64,000 nt of DNA. Source: Sphaerisporangium sp040685555 (lineage in GTDB: Bacteria > Actinomycetota > Actinomycetes > Streptosporangiales > Streptosporangiaceae). The notes beneath the pieces are model-generated. The model searched no databases. It was not told the origin of the DNA and was given only the letters and a program-made list of their open reading frames with translations. This document shows positions 26,425 to 34,846 of the stretch, in pieces. Location of the stretch: NCBI RefSeq assembly GCF_040685555.1, contig NZ_JBFBIK010000017.1, forward strand, positions 1-64,000, read 5' to 3'. Within the stretch, counting starts at the first letter, position 1, and every line of letters starts with the position of its first letter. The translations under genes were made by a program, and so were the position numbers.

Positions 26425-28014
26425 TCACGCGCCCTGCGTTCTGCCATGGCTTCGGCTGAGGTCGGACGCCTCCATGAAGCCGGGCTCCACAGCGTCAGAG
26501 AGGGCGTTGATGATGCGCTGCTGGAGGTCTTCCGGAAGGAACAGATCCATGGCCGGTGCCTTCGGGCTGCCTCCCACGTACAGCCGGACTCCGGTCTTCC
26601 GTAGAAGCTCGCAGCGGGTCTTCCAGTCGGGGGTACGCTCCCAGAACTGACGGAAGGTCTGTCCGGTGCCGGACTCCTCCCACCGCGACGGGATGACGGG
26701 CAGGGCCTCAAGCTCGGCCAGGGCCGTCTCGTGGTCCTCCATCGCCTTGATGACCGCGTTCGCTCCAGCGGTCCCAGGCTTCATGTGGACGAGGTTGCCT
26801 GCCAGGTTGTCCAGGGCCTCTCGGAGTTCCTTGATTTCGGAGGACCAGTCGGAGCCTGGCACGTAGGTCTTGGTGGTGATCTCCAGATCACCGGCTAGGC
26901 CGAGGAAAGCTTCCTCCAGATGGATCTCCAGGACATCCCGCTCCCACGATTTGACGTACTGGCATTTGGTGCCGACCCGGACCGTCTTGCACAGGTGGTA
27001 GGAGTAGTGCCTTGCCGAGCCATCGGCGAGTGTCCGGGTGGCCGAGTTCGAGTAGAGCATCTGGCCGCACGGGCAGTAGACGATGCCGACCATGGGTGAG
27101 GTCTCGCGGGTAAGGTTTTTGTACGCCTTGCCGCGATGGTCCAGCACCTCCTGGAGCTTGTCGAACTCCTCGCGGGTGAGTATCGGTTCGGCCCACTGCA
27201 CGGGCAGACCGTGCTTCTTTAGAACCTCGCCCCTGTGGATCGCGTAGCCCATGAGGGAAGCCTTCGACATGACCGCCTTGAGCGCGGAGGTCGACCACTT
27301 GGTTCCCAGCACCTTGCTGACGGCTCCCTCGCGGCCTTCGAGGGCGTTGACGTGTCGCTGGTAGTCGAGGGTGGTCAAGATGCCGCGAGCGTTCCAGTCC
27401 TTGACGATGCTGCCCATCGACTGGCCCTTGTTCACCAGGCGGTCGTAGGTTTCCCGCACGAGAGGGCCGGTGATGGGGTCAACGTCGAGCCTCCACCGCA
27501 TCTCGCCCTTGTGCTCCACGCGGACCGCCCGGTAACCGAAGGGCCACGTGCCACCCGACCAGAGCTGTTCTTCCCGGTACCAGCCAAGCTGGTTGAGCTT
27601 CTTCTCCTGGACGGCCTTCCGGTAGTTGGCTGCCTGTGTCGCCTTGATGTTGGCGATCATTCGGCCGTTGGGGGTGGACAGGTCGAAGCCGGGGTCATCG
27701 AGGATGATGACCGTCTTGTTGTTCTCCATCACCCAGCCGACAAAGGCGGCCCAGTGCAGGTCGTCGCGGGTGATCCGGTCCTGGCTCGTGACCATCATGC
27801 AGTCCCACTCGTAGACCAGTGGCTCGCGTAGCCACTTGCCGAGTGATGGCCGCTTGTCCAAGTTGACCGCGCCGGAAACGGTGGCGTCCTCCACCCAGCC
27901 GGCCAGCGTGTGGCGGTCCTTCCGGATGGCCGCTGCTAGCTGAACCTCCTGGCGCTCAAGCGCCGACGACTGCTCTGTGTCCCTGCTGATCCGCTTGACT
28001 GCCAGCACACGCAA
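26425..28014 (-). CDS. Large serine recombinase (site-specific integrase)
   Basis: 529 aa. Catalytic resolvase domain at residues ~1-145, with the nucleophilic serine in RISRDTEQSSALERQ and the arginine cluster SQDRITRDD. A recombinase domain follows (~160-300, GTWPFGYRAVRV). Then a zinc ribbon with CPCGQMLYSN and a downstream Cys pair in CKTVRVGTKC, and a C-terminal helical/coiled-coil part. Complete by length and motifs, so probably active. TTG 28014 behind gggagacatgcc starts the frame; GTG 28008 is an alternative. The gene begins 52 bases after the stop of the displaced nucS fragment, so the native nucS promoter can read into it. Confidence 0.93.
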   Translation of the reverse strand: MRVLAVKRISRDTEQSSALERQEVQLAAAIRKDRHTLAGWVEDATVSGAVNLDKRPSLGKWLREPLVYEWDCMMVTSQDRITRDDLHWAAFVGWVMENNKTVIILDDPGFDLSTPNGRMIANIKATQAANYRKAVQEKKLNQLGWYREEQLWSGGTWPFGYRAVRVEHKGEMRWRLDVDPITGPLVRETYDRLVNKGQSMGSIVKDWNARGILTTLDYQRHVNALEGREGAVSKVLGTKWSTSALKAVMSKASLMGYAIHRGEVLKKHGLPVQWAEPILTREEFDKLQEVLDHRGKAYKNLTRETSPMVGIVYCPCGQMLYSNSATRTLADGSARHYSYHLCKTVRVGTKCQYVKSWERDVLEIHLEEAFLGLAGDLEITTKTYVPGSDWSSEIKELREALDNLAGNLVHMKPGTAGANAVIKAMEDHETALAELEALPVIPSRWEESGTGQTFRQFWERTPDWKTRCELLRKTGVRLYVGGSPKAPAMDLFLPEDLQQRIINALSDAVEPGFMEASDLSRSHGRTQGA

Positions 28015-28066
28015 GGCATGTCTCCCTAGTGCTCGTGGGGTAACCCAGAGTAAAAGGAAGTTTGGA

Positions 28067-28180
28067 CTACTGCAAAACCGAACCGTCCACCTTGATGAGG
28101 ATCAATCGGGGCGCCATCGGGAGGTGCGCCGTCAGTCGTCCCACGTAATCCACGCTGCATCGCGCGATGACCAGCCGCAT
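28067..28180 (-). pseudogene. Displaced native 5' end of nucS
   Basis: ATG 28180 opens 37 codons, MRLVIARCSVDYVGRLTAHL to KVDGSV, then LQ and a stop. Up to the 12-bp attachment core it aligns without gaps with the start of the intact NucS (26 of 35 identical by eye). This is the original chromosomal 5' end, still next to the divergent dehydrogenase gene, cut off from its body by the element. Its product would be a 37-residue peptide of no obvious use. Confidence 0.85.
28077..28088. repeat. Attachment site, right (in the displaced nucS 5' end)
   Basis: Second copy of accgaaccgtcc, in the same reading frame relation to nucS. To its left the reading frame enters element DNA and stops after three codons (28067-28069). 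Confidence 0.8.
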
Positions 28181-28313
28181 GACCGCCAACCCTACCGCCC
28201 GCCCCGGCCCGGCCGGGGCGGTCTTCGAAGGCGGCCGGGAGGTCGCCTGGGGGCGTTTTGGGATGACGGCGACCCCTCTGGGAGACTGGCCGACAACGGA
28301 CAGGGAGGGCAGG

Positions 28314-29792
28314 ATGGCACGCGCGTTCGAGACCGTCGGAGTCGTCGGGCTCGGCACCATGGGTGCCGGGATCGCCGAGGTGTTCGCCCGCGCCGGGCTG
28401 AGCGTCATCGGCGTGGAGGTCGACGCCGCGGCGCTGGAGCGCGGCCGGGGGCACATCCGCAGGTCCACCGACAGGGCGGTGAGCCGGGGCAAGCTCACCG
28501 AGGCCGAGCGCGAGGAGATCGTCGGCCGGGTGACCTTCACCGGCTCCCTGGACGACCTGGGCGGCGCCGACCTGGTGGTCGAGGCGATCCCCGAGGTCAT
28601 GGACTACAAGCGCGCCCTCTTCGCCGACCTCGACCGCATCTGCGGGCCCGGCGCCGTGCTCGCGACGAACACCTCGTCCCTCTCGGTCACCGCGATCGCC
28701 GCCACGACCTCCCGCCCCGGGCGGGTCATCGGCATGCACTTCTTCAACCCCGCCCCCGTGATGAAGCTCGTCGAGGTTGTGCACACGGTGGTCACCGACG
28801 ACGGGCTCGCGGACGACATCGCCGCGCTCGCCCGGCGCCTCGGCAAGACCCCGGTGACCGTGGGCGACCGGGCGGGGTTCGTGGTCAACCGGCTGCTCCT
28901 CGGCTACCTCAACCACGCCGCGACGCTGCTGGAGCGCCGCGTGGCATCTCAGGAGGACATCGACACCGCGATGAAGCTGGGCGCCGGCCTTCCCATGGGC
29001 CCGTTCGCGCTGCTCGACCTCATCGGCCTGGACACCTCGCACGAGGTCTGCGAGGTGCTCTTCCAGGAGAGCCGCGACCGCGTTCACGCGCCGGCGCCCA
29101 TCCTGCGGGAGCTGGTCACCGCCGGGCTGCTCGGGCGCAAGTCCGGGCGGGGCTTCCACGACTACGAGGGGGCCGGGCGGGCGCGCACCGCCTCGGAGTT
29201 CCCGCCCAAGATGGGCGTGGCGTCGGTCCACGTCATGGGCGAGGGCGCCGAGGGGCTGTCGGCCAAGCTCACCGCCGCCGGGTTCAAGCCGGGTGACGCG
29301 CAGGACGCCGACGTGGTGATCGCGCTGTCCCGCACCCCCGTGGTCGAGCACGCCACACGGCTCCCGCGCCCCGAGCGCCTGGTCGGGCTCCACCTGGTGG
29401 GCGGCGAGGTGGCCGAGCTGGTGTCGACGGCGCTCACCTCGCCCGAAGTGGCCCTGGCGGCATATGACCTCGTCAAGGTGCTCGGGCTGACGCCGGTGCC
29501 GTGCGCCGACCGCGCCGGGTTCGTGGTCGACGCGCTGCTGTATCCCTATCTGAACGACGCCGTGCGCATGTACGACTCCGGGTACGCCTCGATCGAGGAC
29601 ATCGACACCGCGATGCGGCTCGGCTGCGGCTACCCCGCCGGGCCGTTCGAGACGCTGGACGCCATCGGGCTCGCCACCGTGCGCGACGGCCTGCGCGCCC
29701 TCTACGCCGAGTACCGCGAACCGTCCTTCGCGCCCGCTCCGCTGCTCGACCGCCTGGTGACCGCCGGGGTGACGGGCATCCGGGGCCGGTGA
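28314..29792 (+). CDS. 3-hydroxyacyl-CoA dehydrogenase with duplicated C-terminal domain
   Basis: 492 aa. NAD-binding Rossmann domain with GLGTMGAGIAE at the start. The catalytic region TNTSSLSVTAIA then GMHFFNPAPVMKLVEV provides the Ser/His/Asn set of the family. The first helical C-terminal domain (DRAGFVVNRLL...) ends near residue 290, and a second copy (CADRAGFVVDALLYPYLNDAV) occupies the last ~110 residues. This double arrangement is typical of 3-hydroxybutyryl-CoA dehydrogenases such as PaaH. It oxidises 3-hydroxyacyl-CoA to 3-oxoacyl-CoA, the substrate of a thiolase like the one at 35400. ATG 28314 behind agggagggcagg. Confidence 0.92.
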   Translation: MARAFETVGVVGLGTMGAGIAEVFARAGLSVIGVEVDAAALERGRGHIRRSTDRAVSRGKLTEAEREEIVGRVTFTGSLDDLGGADLVVEAIPEVMDYKRALFADLDRICGPGAVLATNTSSLSVTAIAATTSRPGRVIGMHFFNPAPVMKLVEVVHTVVTDDGLADDIAALARRLGKTPVTVGDRAGFVVNRLLLGYLNHAATLLERRVASQEDIDTAMKLGAGLPMGPFALLDLIGLDTSHEVCEVLFQESRDRVHAPAPILRELVTAGLLGRKSGRGFHDYEGAGRARTASEFPPKMGVASVHVMGEGAEGLSAKLTAAGFKPGDAQDADVVIALSRTPVVEHATRLPRPERLVGLHLVGGEVAELVSTALTSPEVALAAYDLVKVLGLTPVPCADRAGFVVDALLYPYLNDAVRMYDSGYASIEDIDTAMRLGCGYPAGPFETLDAIGLATVRDGLRALYAEYREPSFAPAPLLDRLVTAGVTGIRGR

Positions 29793-29828
29793 CGGAAGAA
29801 CACCGTCGACATCGACGTTTGTGACGTT

Positions 29829-30149
29829 ATGAGCCCCCGCCGAGCCCGCCGTGTCGACCCTTCAGGCAAGGGCCGGCCGGGTGATCCCATTCGTCCGCTG
29901 GACGGCGTTCTGCGCGGGATGGAACGGGTAGAGGACTGGCCGGACGGCGAGTGGAAGGTGCGGAGGGTGTCGGGCGCGGGCGCGGACAAGATGTACAGGT
30001 GCCCAGGCTGCGACCACGAGATCCGGCCGGGCCTGCCGCACGTCGTCAGCTGGCCCAACTGGACCGGTGGCGAGGATGAGCGCCGCCACTGGCACACCGC
30101 CTGCTGGAGCAAGCGCGTCGAGCGCGGCCCCGGCCGCTCCCGCTACTGA
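29829..30149 (+). CDS. Small zinc-ribbon-like hypothetical protein
   Basis: 106 aa. The basic N-terminus is followed by RCPGCDHEIRPGLPHVVSWP and, further on, RRHWHTACWSKRV. The Cys-x2-Cys plus His/Cys pattern suggests a single zinc site. Proteins with this core are widespread and well conserved in actinobacteria next to the hydrolase gene that follows, but have no assigned function. The N-terminal ~30 residues are variable. Start ATG 29829 has no clear ribosome site. Confidence 0.75.
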   Translation: MSPRRARRVDPSGKGRPGDPIRPLDGVLRGMERVEDWPDGEWKVRRVSGAGADKMYRCPGCDHEIRPGLPHVVSWPNWTGGEDERRHWHTACWSKRVERGPGRSRY

Positions 30150-30201
30150 ACGGCTCACGCCCGAACCGCTCACGAAAGACCGCGACTTTGAGGAGCCGGC
30201 A

Positions 30202-30906
30202 TTGGAGATTCGCTCGTCGACGGTTCTGCCCGCCGTACGGGAGGACATCGAGCTGCACACCGCCGACGGGCTGACGCTCGTCGGTGAGCTGGCGCTCCCT
30301 CCGGAGGGGCGCCCGGTGGCCACGCTGATCTGCCTGCACCCGCTTCCGACGGCCGAGGGCATGATGGACAGCCACGTGCTGCGCAAGGCCGCCTACCGGC
30401 TGCCCGCCCTCGCCGGCATCGCGGTGCTGCGCTTCAACACCCGGGGCACCGCCTCCGATCGGGGCAAGTCAGAAGGGGCCTTCGACGACGGCGAGGCGGA
30501 GCGGTTCGACGTGGCGGCGGCGCTGGAGTACGCCGAGTTCAACGACCTGCCGAACCCCTGGCTGCTCGGGTGGTCGTTCGGCACCGAGCTGGCGCTGAAG
30601 TGGGGGCACGACCCGCTCGTCCAGGGCGCGATCCTGCTGTCGCCACCCCTCAACCGGGCCGGGGACGCCGACCTGGACGCCTGGGCGGAGTTCGGGCGGC
30701 CGCTGGTCGCGCTGGTGCCGGAGTTCGACGACTACCTCAGGCCCGAGGAGGCGCGGCAGCGCTTCGCCAGGGTCCCGCAGGCCGAGGTGGTGGGCGTCGA
30801 CAACGCCAAGCACCTGTGGGTCGGCGAGCCCTACGTGCGCATCGTGCTGAATGAGATCGTCAGGCGGGTCAACCCGGCGGCCTGTCCCTTGCCCACCGAG
30901 GTGTGA
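30202..30906 (+). CDS. Alpha/beta hydrolase
   Basis: 234 aa. Nucleophile Ser125 in GWSFG, acid residue probably in VPEFDDY, and the catalytic His in NAKHLWVGE near the end. The oxyanion region reads CLHPLPTAEGMMDSH. The protein lacks a lid insert and resembles cytosolic small esterases/dienelactone-type hydrolases. Start placed at TTG 30202 because aggag lies six bases upstream and the sequence beginning EIRSSTVLPAV fits the family; upstream codons overlap the preceding gene. Substrate unknown. Confidence 0.85.
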   Translation: MEIRSSTVLPAVREDIELHTADGLTLVGELALPPEGRPVATLICLHPLPTAEGMMDSHVLRKAAYRLPALAGIAVLRFNTRGTASDRGKSEGAFDDGEAERFDVAAALEYAEFNDLPNPWLLGWSFGTELALKWGHDPLVQGAILLSPPLNRAGDADLDAWAEFGRPLVALVPEFDDYLRPEEARQRFARVPQAEVVGVDNAKHLWVGEPYVRIVLNEIVRRVNPAACPLPTEV

Positions 30907-30932
30907 CGCCGCGCCGCGCGGACCCATAGAAT
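30903..30932 (+). promoter_or_regulatory. Promoter of the SDR gene
   Basis: gtgacg (30903-30908) and tagaat (30927-30932) with an 18-bp spacer closely match actinobacterial vegetative -35/-10 boxes. They overlap the stop of the hydrolase gene and lie 28 bases before the SDR start. Confidence 0.5.
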
Positions 30933-30960
30933 CTTGTTCGGTTCTAGCGAGGAGGCTGCC

Positions 30961-31719
30961 GTGCAGGCGTTTGATCTTTCCGGGCGGAACGCGCTCGTCA
31001 CCGGTGCGTCACGAGGCATCGGGCGGGCGATCGCCCTGGCCTACGCTGAGGCCGGCGCCGACGTCGCGCTGGTCGCGCGGTCGCCCGAGACCCTGGCCGA
31101 GGTGGCCAAGGAGGTCGAGGCCCTCGGGCGCCGGGCGTACGCCATCCCCTGCGATCTCGTCGAAAGGGACGCGGCGGGCGCGGCCGTACGGGAGGCGATC
31201 GAGAGCATGGGCCACCTCGACATCGTCGTGAACAACGCGGGCGGCTCCAACTTCATCGTCCCCTTCAAGGACCTGCGGCTGTCCGGGTGGGACAAGCTCA
31301 TGAAGCTCAACCTCGACTCGGCGATGGCGGTGTGCCACGCCGTCGCGCCGCACCTGCTGGAGCGCGGGTCCGGTTCGGTGATCAACATCGCGTCCGTCGC
31401 CGCCCTGGGCGCCCCCTTCATGGCCCCGTACGCCGCGGCCAAGGCCGGCCTGGTCGCCCTCACCAAGACCCTCGCCCTTGAGTGGGCGGGCAACGGCGTC
31501 CGCGTCAACGCCCTGTGCCCCGGCTGGACCGCGACCGACCTCAACCGCAGCCTCTGGGAGGACGAGAACGCCAGCCGGGCCACCATCTCGTCGGTGCCCA
31601 TGGGCCGCTGGGGCACCCCCGAGGAGATGGCCCACCCGGCGGTCTTCCTGGCCAGCACGGCTTCCGCCTACATGACCGGCCAGGTGCTGTTCATCGACGG
31701 AGGCGTCACCGCCACCTGA
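30961..31719 (+). CDS. SDR-family oxidoreductase
   Basis: 252 aa classical short-chain dehydrogenase. Cofactor motif TGASRGIGRAIA, structural NNAGG, catalytic Tyr157 and Lys161 (PYAAAKAG) with an upstream Ser in INIASVAAL, and FIDGGVTAT at the end. The residue after the second beta strand (ARSPE) suggests NADP preference. GTG 30961 follows gaggaggctgcc. FabG-like, but the substrate is unknown. Confidence 0.9.
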   Translation: MQAFDLSGRNALVTGASRGIGRAIALAYAEAGADVALVARSPETLAEVAKEVEALGRRAYAIPCDLVERDAAGAAVREAIESMGHLDIVVNNAGGSNFIVPFKDLRLSGWDKLMKLNLDSAMAVCHAVAPHLLERGSGSVINIASVAALGAPFMAPYAAAKAGLVALTKTLALEWAGNGVRVNALCPGWTATDLNRSLWEDENASRATISSVPMGRWGTPEEMAHPAVFLASTASAYMTGQVLFIDGGVTAT

Positions 31720-31720
31720 T

Positions 31721-33082
31721 CTAGAGCCGGGCCTGCCGGGGGAGGACCACCTCGCGGACGATGAGCGCCACGGCGGCGGCCACCGGGATGGCCAGCAGCG
31801 CGCCCACGGCTCCAAGCAGCGCGCCGCCGAACAGGGCGGCGATCACCGACACCGCCGGGGCGACGTCCACCGACCTGCTCATCACGCGCGGGTAGATCAC
31901 GTAGTTCTCGACCTGCTGGTAGACCACGAAGAAGATGACGCAGGCGATGCCGAGGGTTCCCGACTGGAGGAACCCGACGGCGGACACCAGGACCGCGCCG
32001 ACCGTCGCGCCCACCAGCGGGATCAGGTCGGTGACCGCCACGACCAGCGCCAGCGCCAGCGCGTACTTGGCTCCGGCGATCGTCAGGAACAGCCAGGACA
32101 GGCCGCCCGCGATCACCGAGATCAGCACGTTGCCCGCCACGTAGCCGCCGATGCCGGAGAGGATCTCGTCGCCCATGGCCCGCGTGCGGGGACGGCGGCT
32201 GGCGGGCACCAGCAGGAGCAGGTACTCCTTGATCACCGGAAGCGATCCGAGGAAGTAGAGCGTCAGCACCAGCAAGGTGAACCCGGAGAAGAACGCGTCG
32301 AGCACGACCGCCCCCGCGCCCAGGATGCCTCCGGCCACGGTCGCGCCGAGGCCGCCGCTGGTGATGTAGGTCTGAATGTTTGCGAGGATCTTGTAGTCGG
32401 TGTCCAGCTGCTTGATCGTGGGGTTCGCCATCAGGGACTGGACGTAGCCGGGCACGGCGCTGACGAAGTCGCTGGACTCCTGGCTGACCGGCGGCACGAT
32501 CGCGAGCCCGAACAGCACGAAGAACGCGATCACGCCCAGGAACACGATTGAGATGGCCCAGCGCCGGTTCATCCCGCGTCTCTGGAGGGCCTCCACGACG
32601 GGGTTGAGCCCGACCGCGAGGAACGCGGCCACCACGATCAGCACGATCACACTGCGGGAGCTGATCAGAGCCTGGGCCAGCGCCCACGCCGTGAGCACGC
32701 CGAGCGCCGCCGTCAGGCCCCACAGGAACGGCCCACGGGCCAGCGGCTTGCCCGGCACGCCGTACGGCAGCGCGGCGTCCTCACCGTCGTCGGCCGAGCC
32801 GTCCAGGCTACTCGGGGCCGGCATGGCGGAGGAGCCGGACGCCCTTCTGGCTTGAGAGCCCTGCCTGGACGCGGCCCGCGAATCCGGCCTCGGCGTGGCC
32901 TCGGAGCCCGGCTCAGGCGTGGCCCGGGAGCCTCGGCTGGGTGCGGCCGTCCGGGACGGGTAGGGCACGCCCGCCGCGGCGGGCAGGATGTCGGTCGCCT
33001 CGGCCGCGTCCGCATAGGTGGCGCGCGTGGCTCCCGGCCTCCCAGGGATATCGGGTACCGCGTCCGTCGCGCGATCGGGCAC
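31721..33082 (-). CDS. AI-2E/PerM-family membrane transporter
   Basis: 453 aa. The first ~115 residues are a Ser/Ala/Pro-rich, probably disordered cytoplasmic extension. About seven to eight membrane helices follow, with the family signature region VTDLIPLVGATVGAVLVSAVGFL and VYQQVENYVIYPRVMS. Members export small molecules or act as Na+/H+ antiporters; the label AI-2 exporter is by homology only. GTG 33082 behind gaggagcagac. It ends one base from the SDR stop on the other strand. Confidence 0.88.
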   Translation of the reverse strand: MPDRATDAVPDIPGRPGATRATYADAAEATDILPAAAGVPYPSRTAAPSRGSRATPEPGSEATPRPDSRAASRQGSQARRASGSSAMPAPSSLDGSADDGEDAALPYGVPGKPLARGPFLWGLTAALGVLTAWALAQALISSRSVIVLIVVAAFLAVGLNPVVEALQRRGMNRRWAISIVFLGVIAFFVLFGLAIVPPVSQESSDFVSAVPGYVQSLMANPTIKQLDTDYKILANIQTYITSGGLGATVAGGILGAGAVVLDAFFSGFTLLVLTLYFLGSLPVIKEYLLLLVPASRRPRTRAMGDEILSGIGGYVAGNVLISVIAGGLSWLFLTIAGAKYALALALVVAVTDLIPLVGATVGAVLVSAVGFLQSGTLGIACVIFFVVYQQVENYVIYPRVMSRSVDVAPAVSVIAALFGGALLGAVGALLAIPVAAAVALIVREVVLPRQARL

Positions 33083-33202
33083 GTCTGCTCCTCGGCATCA
33101 GGGGGTGAGAGGTGAGGTGGTGACGGCGGGAGGGCATGCCCCTGAGGGGCCACCATGGGCCCTCTGCGTGCCGTACGGGGGTGGAACAGTGCGGACAACA
33201 GA

Positions 33203-33239
33203 GGAGAGCCTAGCGACCATGGTGATCGCCAGGCTCTCC
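33203..33239 (-). terminator. Terminator after the FilP-like gene
   Basis: ggagagcct (33203-33211) pairs with aggctctcc (33231-33239), and gcga with tcgc continue the stem inside. It is a strong hairpin 39 bases downstream of the coiled-coil gene stop on the minus strand. Confidence 0.65.
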
Positions 33240-33277
33240 CGGTAGCCGTCCCTAACGCCCCTGAAGTGGTGAGGTGC

Positions 33278-34570
33278 CTACTCCTGCCACCACTCGGACT
33301 CGTCCTCAGCCGACGCGGGGGCCCGCTGCGGGGCCGGTGCGGGGCTGGGCTTCTCGGCCGCGGCGGGCGTGGCCGCGAGGGCGGGCTTCGGCGGCGCCGC
33401 CGCGACCGCCGGGGCCTCGTCCATGCCCGGCAGCGCCGCGCCACCGAGCAGCTGGCGCAGCTGCGCGAGGTGGCTCGTGATGCTGTCGCGCTGGCGGGTC
33501 AGCTCGTCGACCTGGCGCTGGGCGACGGTCCTGTTGCGCTCGGCCTCGGACTTGGCGTCCGACACGATCGACTCGGCGCTGGACTTGGCCTCGGCGACCA
33601 GCTGGTCGGCGTTCTTGCGGGCGTTCGCGAGCAGCTGCTTGGCGTGGGTGTCCGCCTCGCGACGGCTCTGCTCGGCCTGCTGGGTGGCCTTGGTGGCCCG
33701 CTGCTCGGCGGTCGCGGCGCGCTGCTCGGCCTCGGCCACGAGCTTCTGCGTCGCGGCCTGGGCGGTGGCGTGGCGCTCGGACTCCTGGCGCTCGGCCTCC
33801 TCGCGGCGGGCGGCCAGCTGGATCTCAAACTCGGCCTCGTCCTGGGCGCGCTTGGCCTCGGACTCCTCAAGGACGCGCTGGGCCTGGGCCCGCATCTCGT
33901 CGGCCTGGCGCTTGGCGGTGGTCAGCACCTCGTCGCGCTCGCGCTTGGTGGAGGCGCGGAGCTGGGCCACCTCACGCTCGGTGGTGGTGCGCAGCTTGGC
34001 GATCTCACGCTCGGCGTCCGCACGCTTCTCGGCGACCTCGTGGTCGGCCGTGGCCCGGAGCTTGGAGACCTCGCGCTCGGTGGTGGAGGTCAGCTCGTCG
34101 GCCTCGCGCTTGGCGGTCGAGCGGATCTCCTCGGCCTCCCGCTCGGCCATGGTGCGCATCTCGTCGGTCTCGCGGGTGGCGAGCGCCCGCTTCTCGGCCG
34201 CCTCGTTCTCGGCGGCCGCCCGCACGTCCGCCGCGTCCACCTTCGCCGCGGCCTTTATCTCGTTGGCCTCGGACCTGGCGGCCTGCACCAGCTCGGTGGC
34301 CTGCTCCTCCGCCAGACGCAGCAACTGCTCAATGCGGGCACCTAGCCCGGAGTAGGTCGGGCGCTCCTGCTCCTGCAGTTGGCGCTGCGAGTCGGAAAGC
34401 TCCCGCTGCAACGCGGAGAGCTGCTCACGGGTCTGACGCAGGTCGGTGTCGAGCTGCTTCAAGTGGTCGTGAACCTGGTGCCGGTCGTAGCCACGGAGAA
34501 CCACGTCGAATTCCCGCGTGGGGGCGTCTTCAAAGAAATTGTTCAGCTGGGCGTCGATGTCGGACTGCAT
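33278..34570 (-). CDS. filP: FilP/Scy-type coiled-coil cytoskeletal protein
   Basis: 430 aa. A short DivIVA-like N-terminal motif (FDVVLRGYDRHQVHDHL, ~20-37) is followed by a coiled coil from ~38 to ~370 and a Pro/Ala-rich tail ending in SEWWQE. From residue 89 the coil runs in 11-residue units, for example REAEEIRSTAK, READELTSTTE, REVSKLRATAD. These give a strict hendecad phase for at least 13 units. Streptomyces FilP and Scy are polar-growth filament proteins encoded beside mce and a thiolase gene, exactly as here (SCO5396-SCO5399). The neighbourhood has only one such gene, so it may do the job of both. ATG 34570 chosen; the ribosome site is weak. Confidence 0.85.
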   Translation of the reverse strand: MQSDIDAQLNNFFEDAPTREFDVVLRGYDRHQVHDHLKQLDTDLRQTREQLSALQRELSDSQRQLQEQERPTYSGLGARIEQLLRLAEEQATELVQAARSEANEIKAAAKVDAADVRAAAENEAAEKRALATRETDEMRTMAEREAEEIRSTAKREADELTSTTEREVSKLRATADHEVAEKRADAEREIAKLRTTTEREVAQLRASTKRERDEVLTTAKRQADEMRAQAQRVLEESEAKRAQDEAEFEIQLAARREEAERQESERHATAQAATQKLVAEAEQRAATAEQRATKATQQAEQSRREADTHAKQLLANARKNADQLVAEAKSSAESIVSDAKSEAERNRTVAQRQVDELTRQRDSITSHLAQLRQLLGGAALPGMDEAPAVAAAPPKPALAATPAAAEKPSPAPAPQRAPASAEDESEWWQE

Positions 34571-34846
34571 GAGGCTCGATCCTGGGTTGTCGAGACGGCT
34601 ACACGGGCCGGACGGGGGGGCGGACATCCGAGGCGGGGACCCGCTTCCAACGGTCGCGCTCGCTCGGGCACTCGCTAGCAGGGGTGGACTCTCGCTCACC
34701 CCTGGATCCATGTGCTCGGCTCGCCCGTCCATGGCGGGATCCACGTCCGGATGGTAGGCCAGCGTACTCCGGTGTTGCCGAATTGGAGGTCCCGTCCGAC
34801 TTTCTGCGCGACTTGTTACGAATAAGCCATTGTTGAGTTTCGTCAG

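Larger units (their letters stand above)
25602..28088 (-). mobile_element. Minimal serine-integrase element inserted in nucS
   Basis: About 2.47 kb bounded by a 12-bp direct repeat (accgaaccgtcc) at 25602-25613 and 28077-28088, each copy inside a nucS coding sequence. Content: a replacement nucS 5' end, ~0.7 kb without a convincing gene, and one large serine recombinase gene. There is no replication, transfer, capsid or cargo gene, so it is either a minimal self-mobile unit or the remnant of a larger element. The native 5' end of nucS is on the right and still next to its usual divergent neighbour, which fixes the direction of insertion. Confidence 0.85.
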
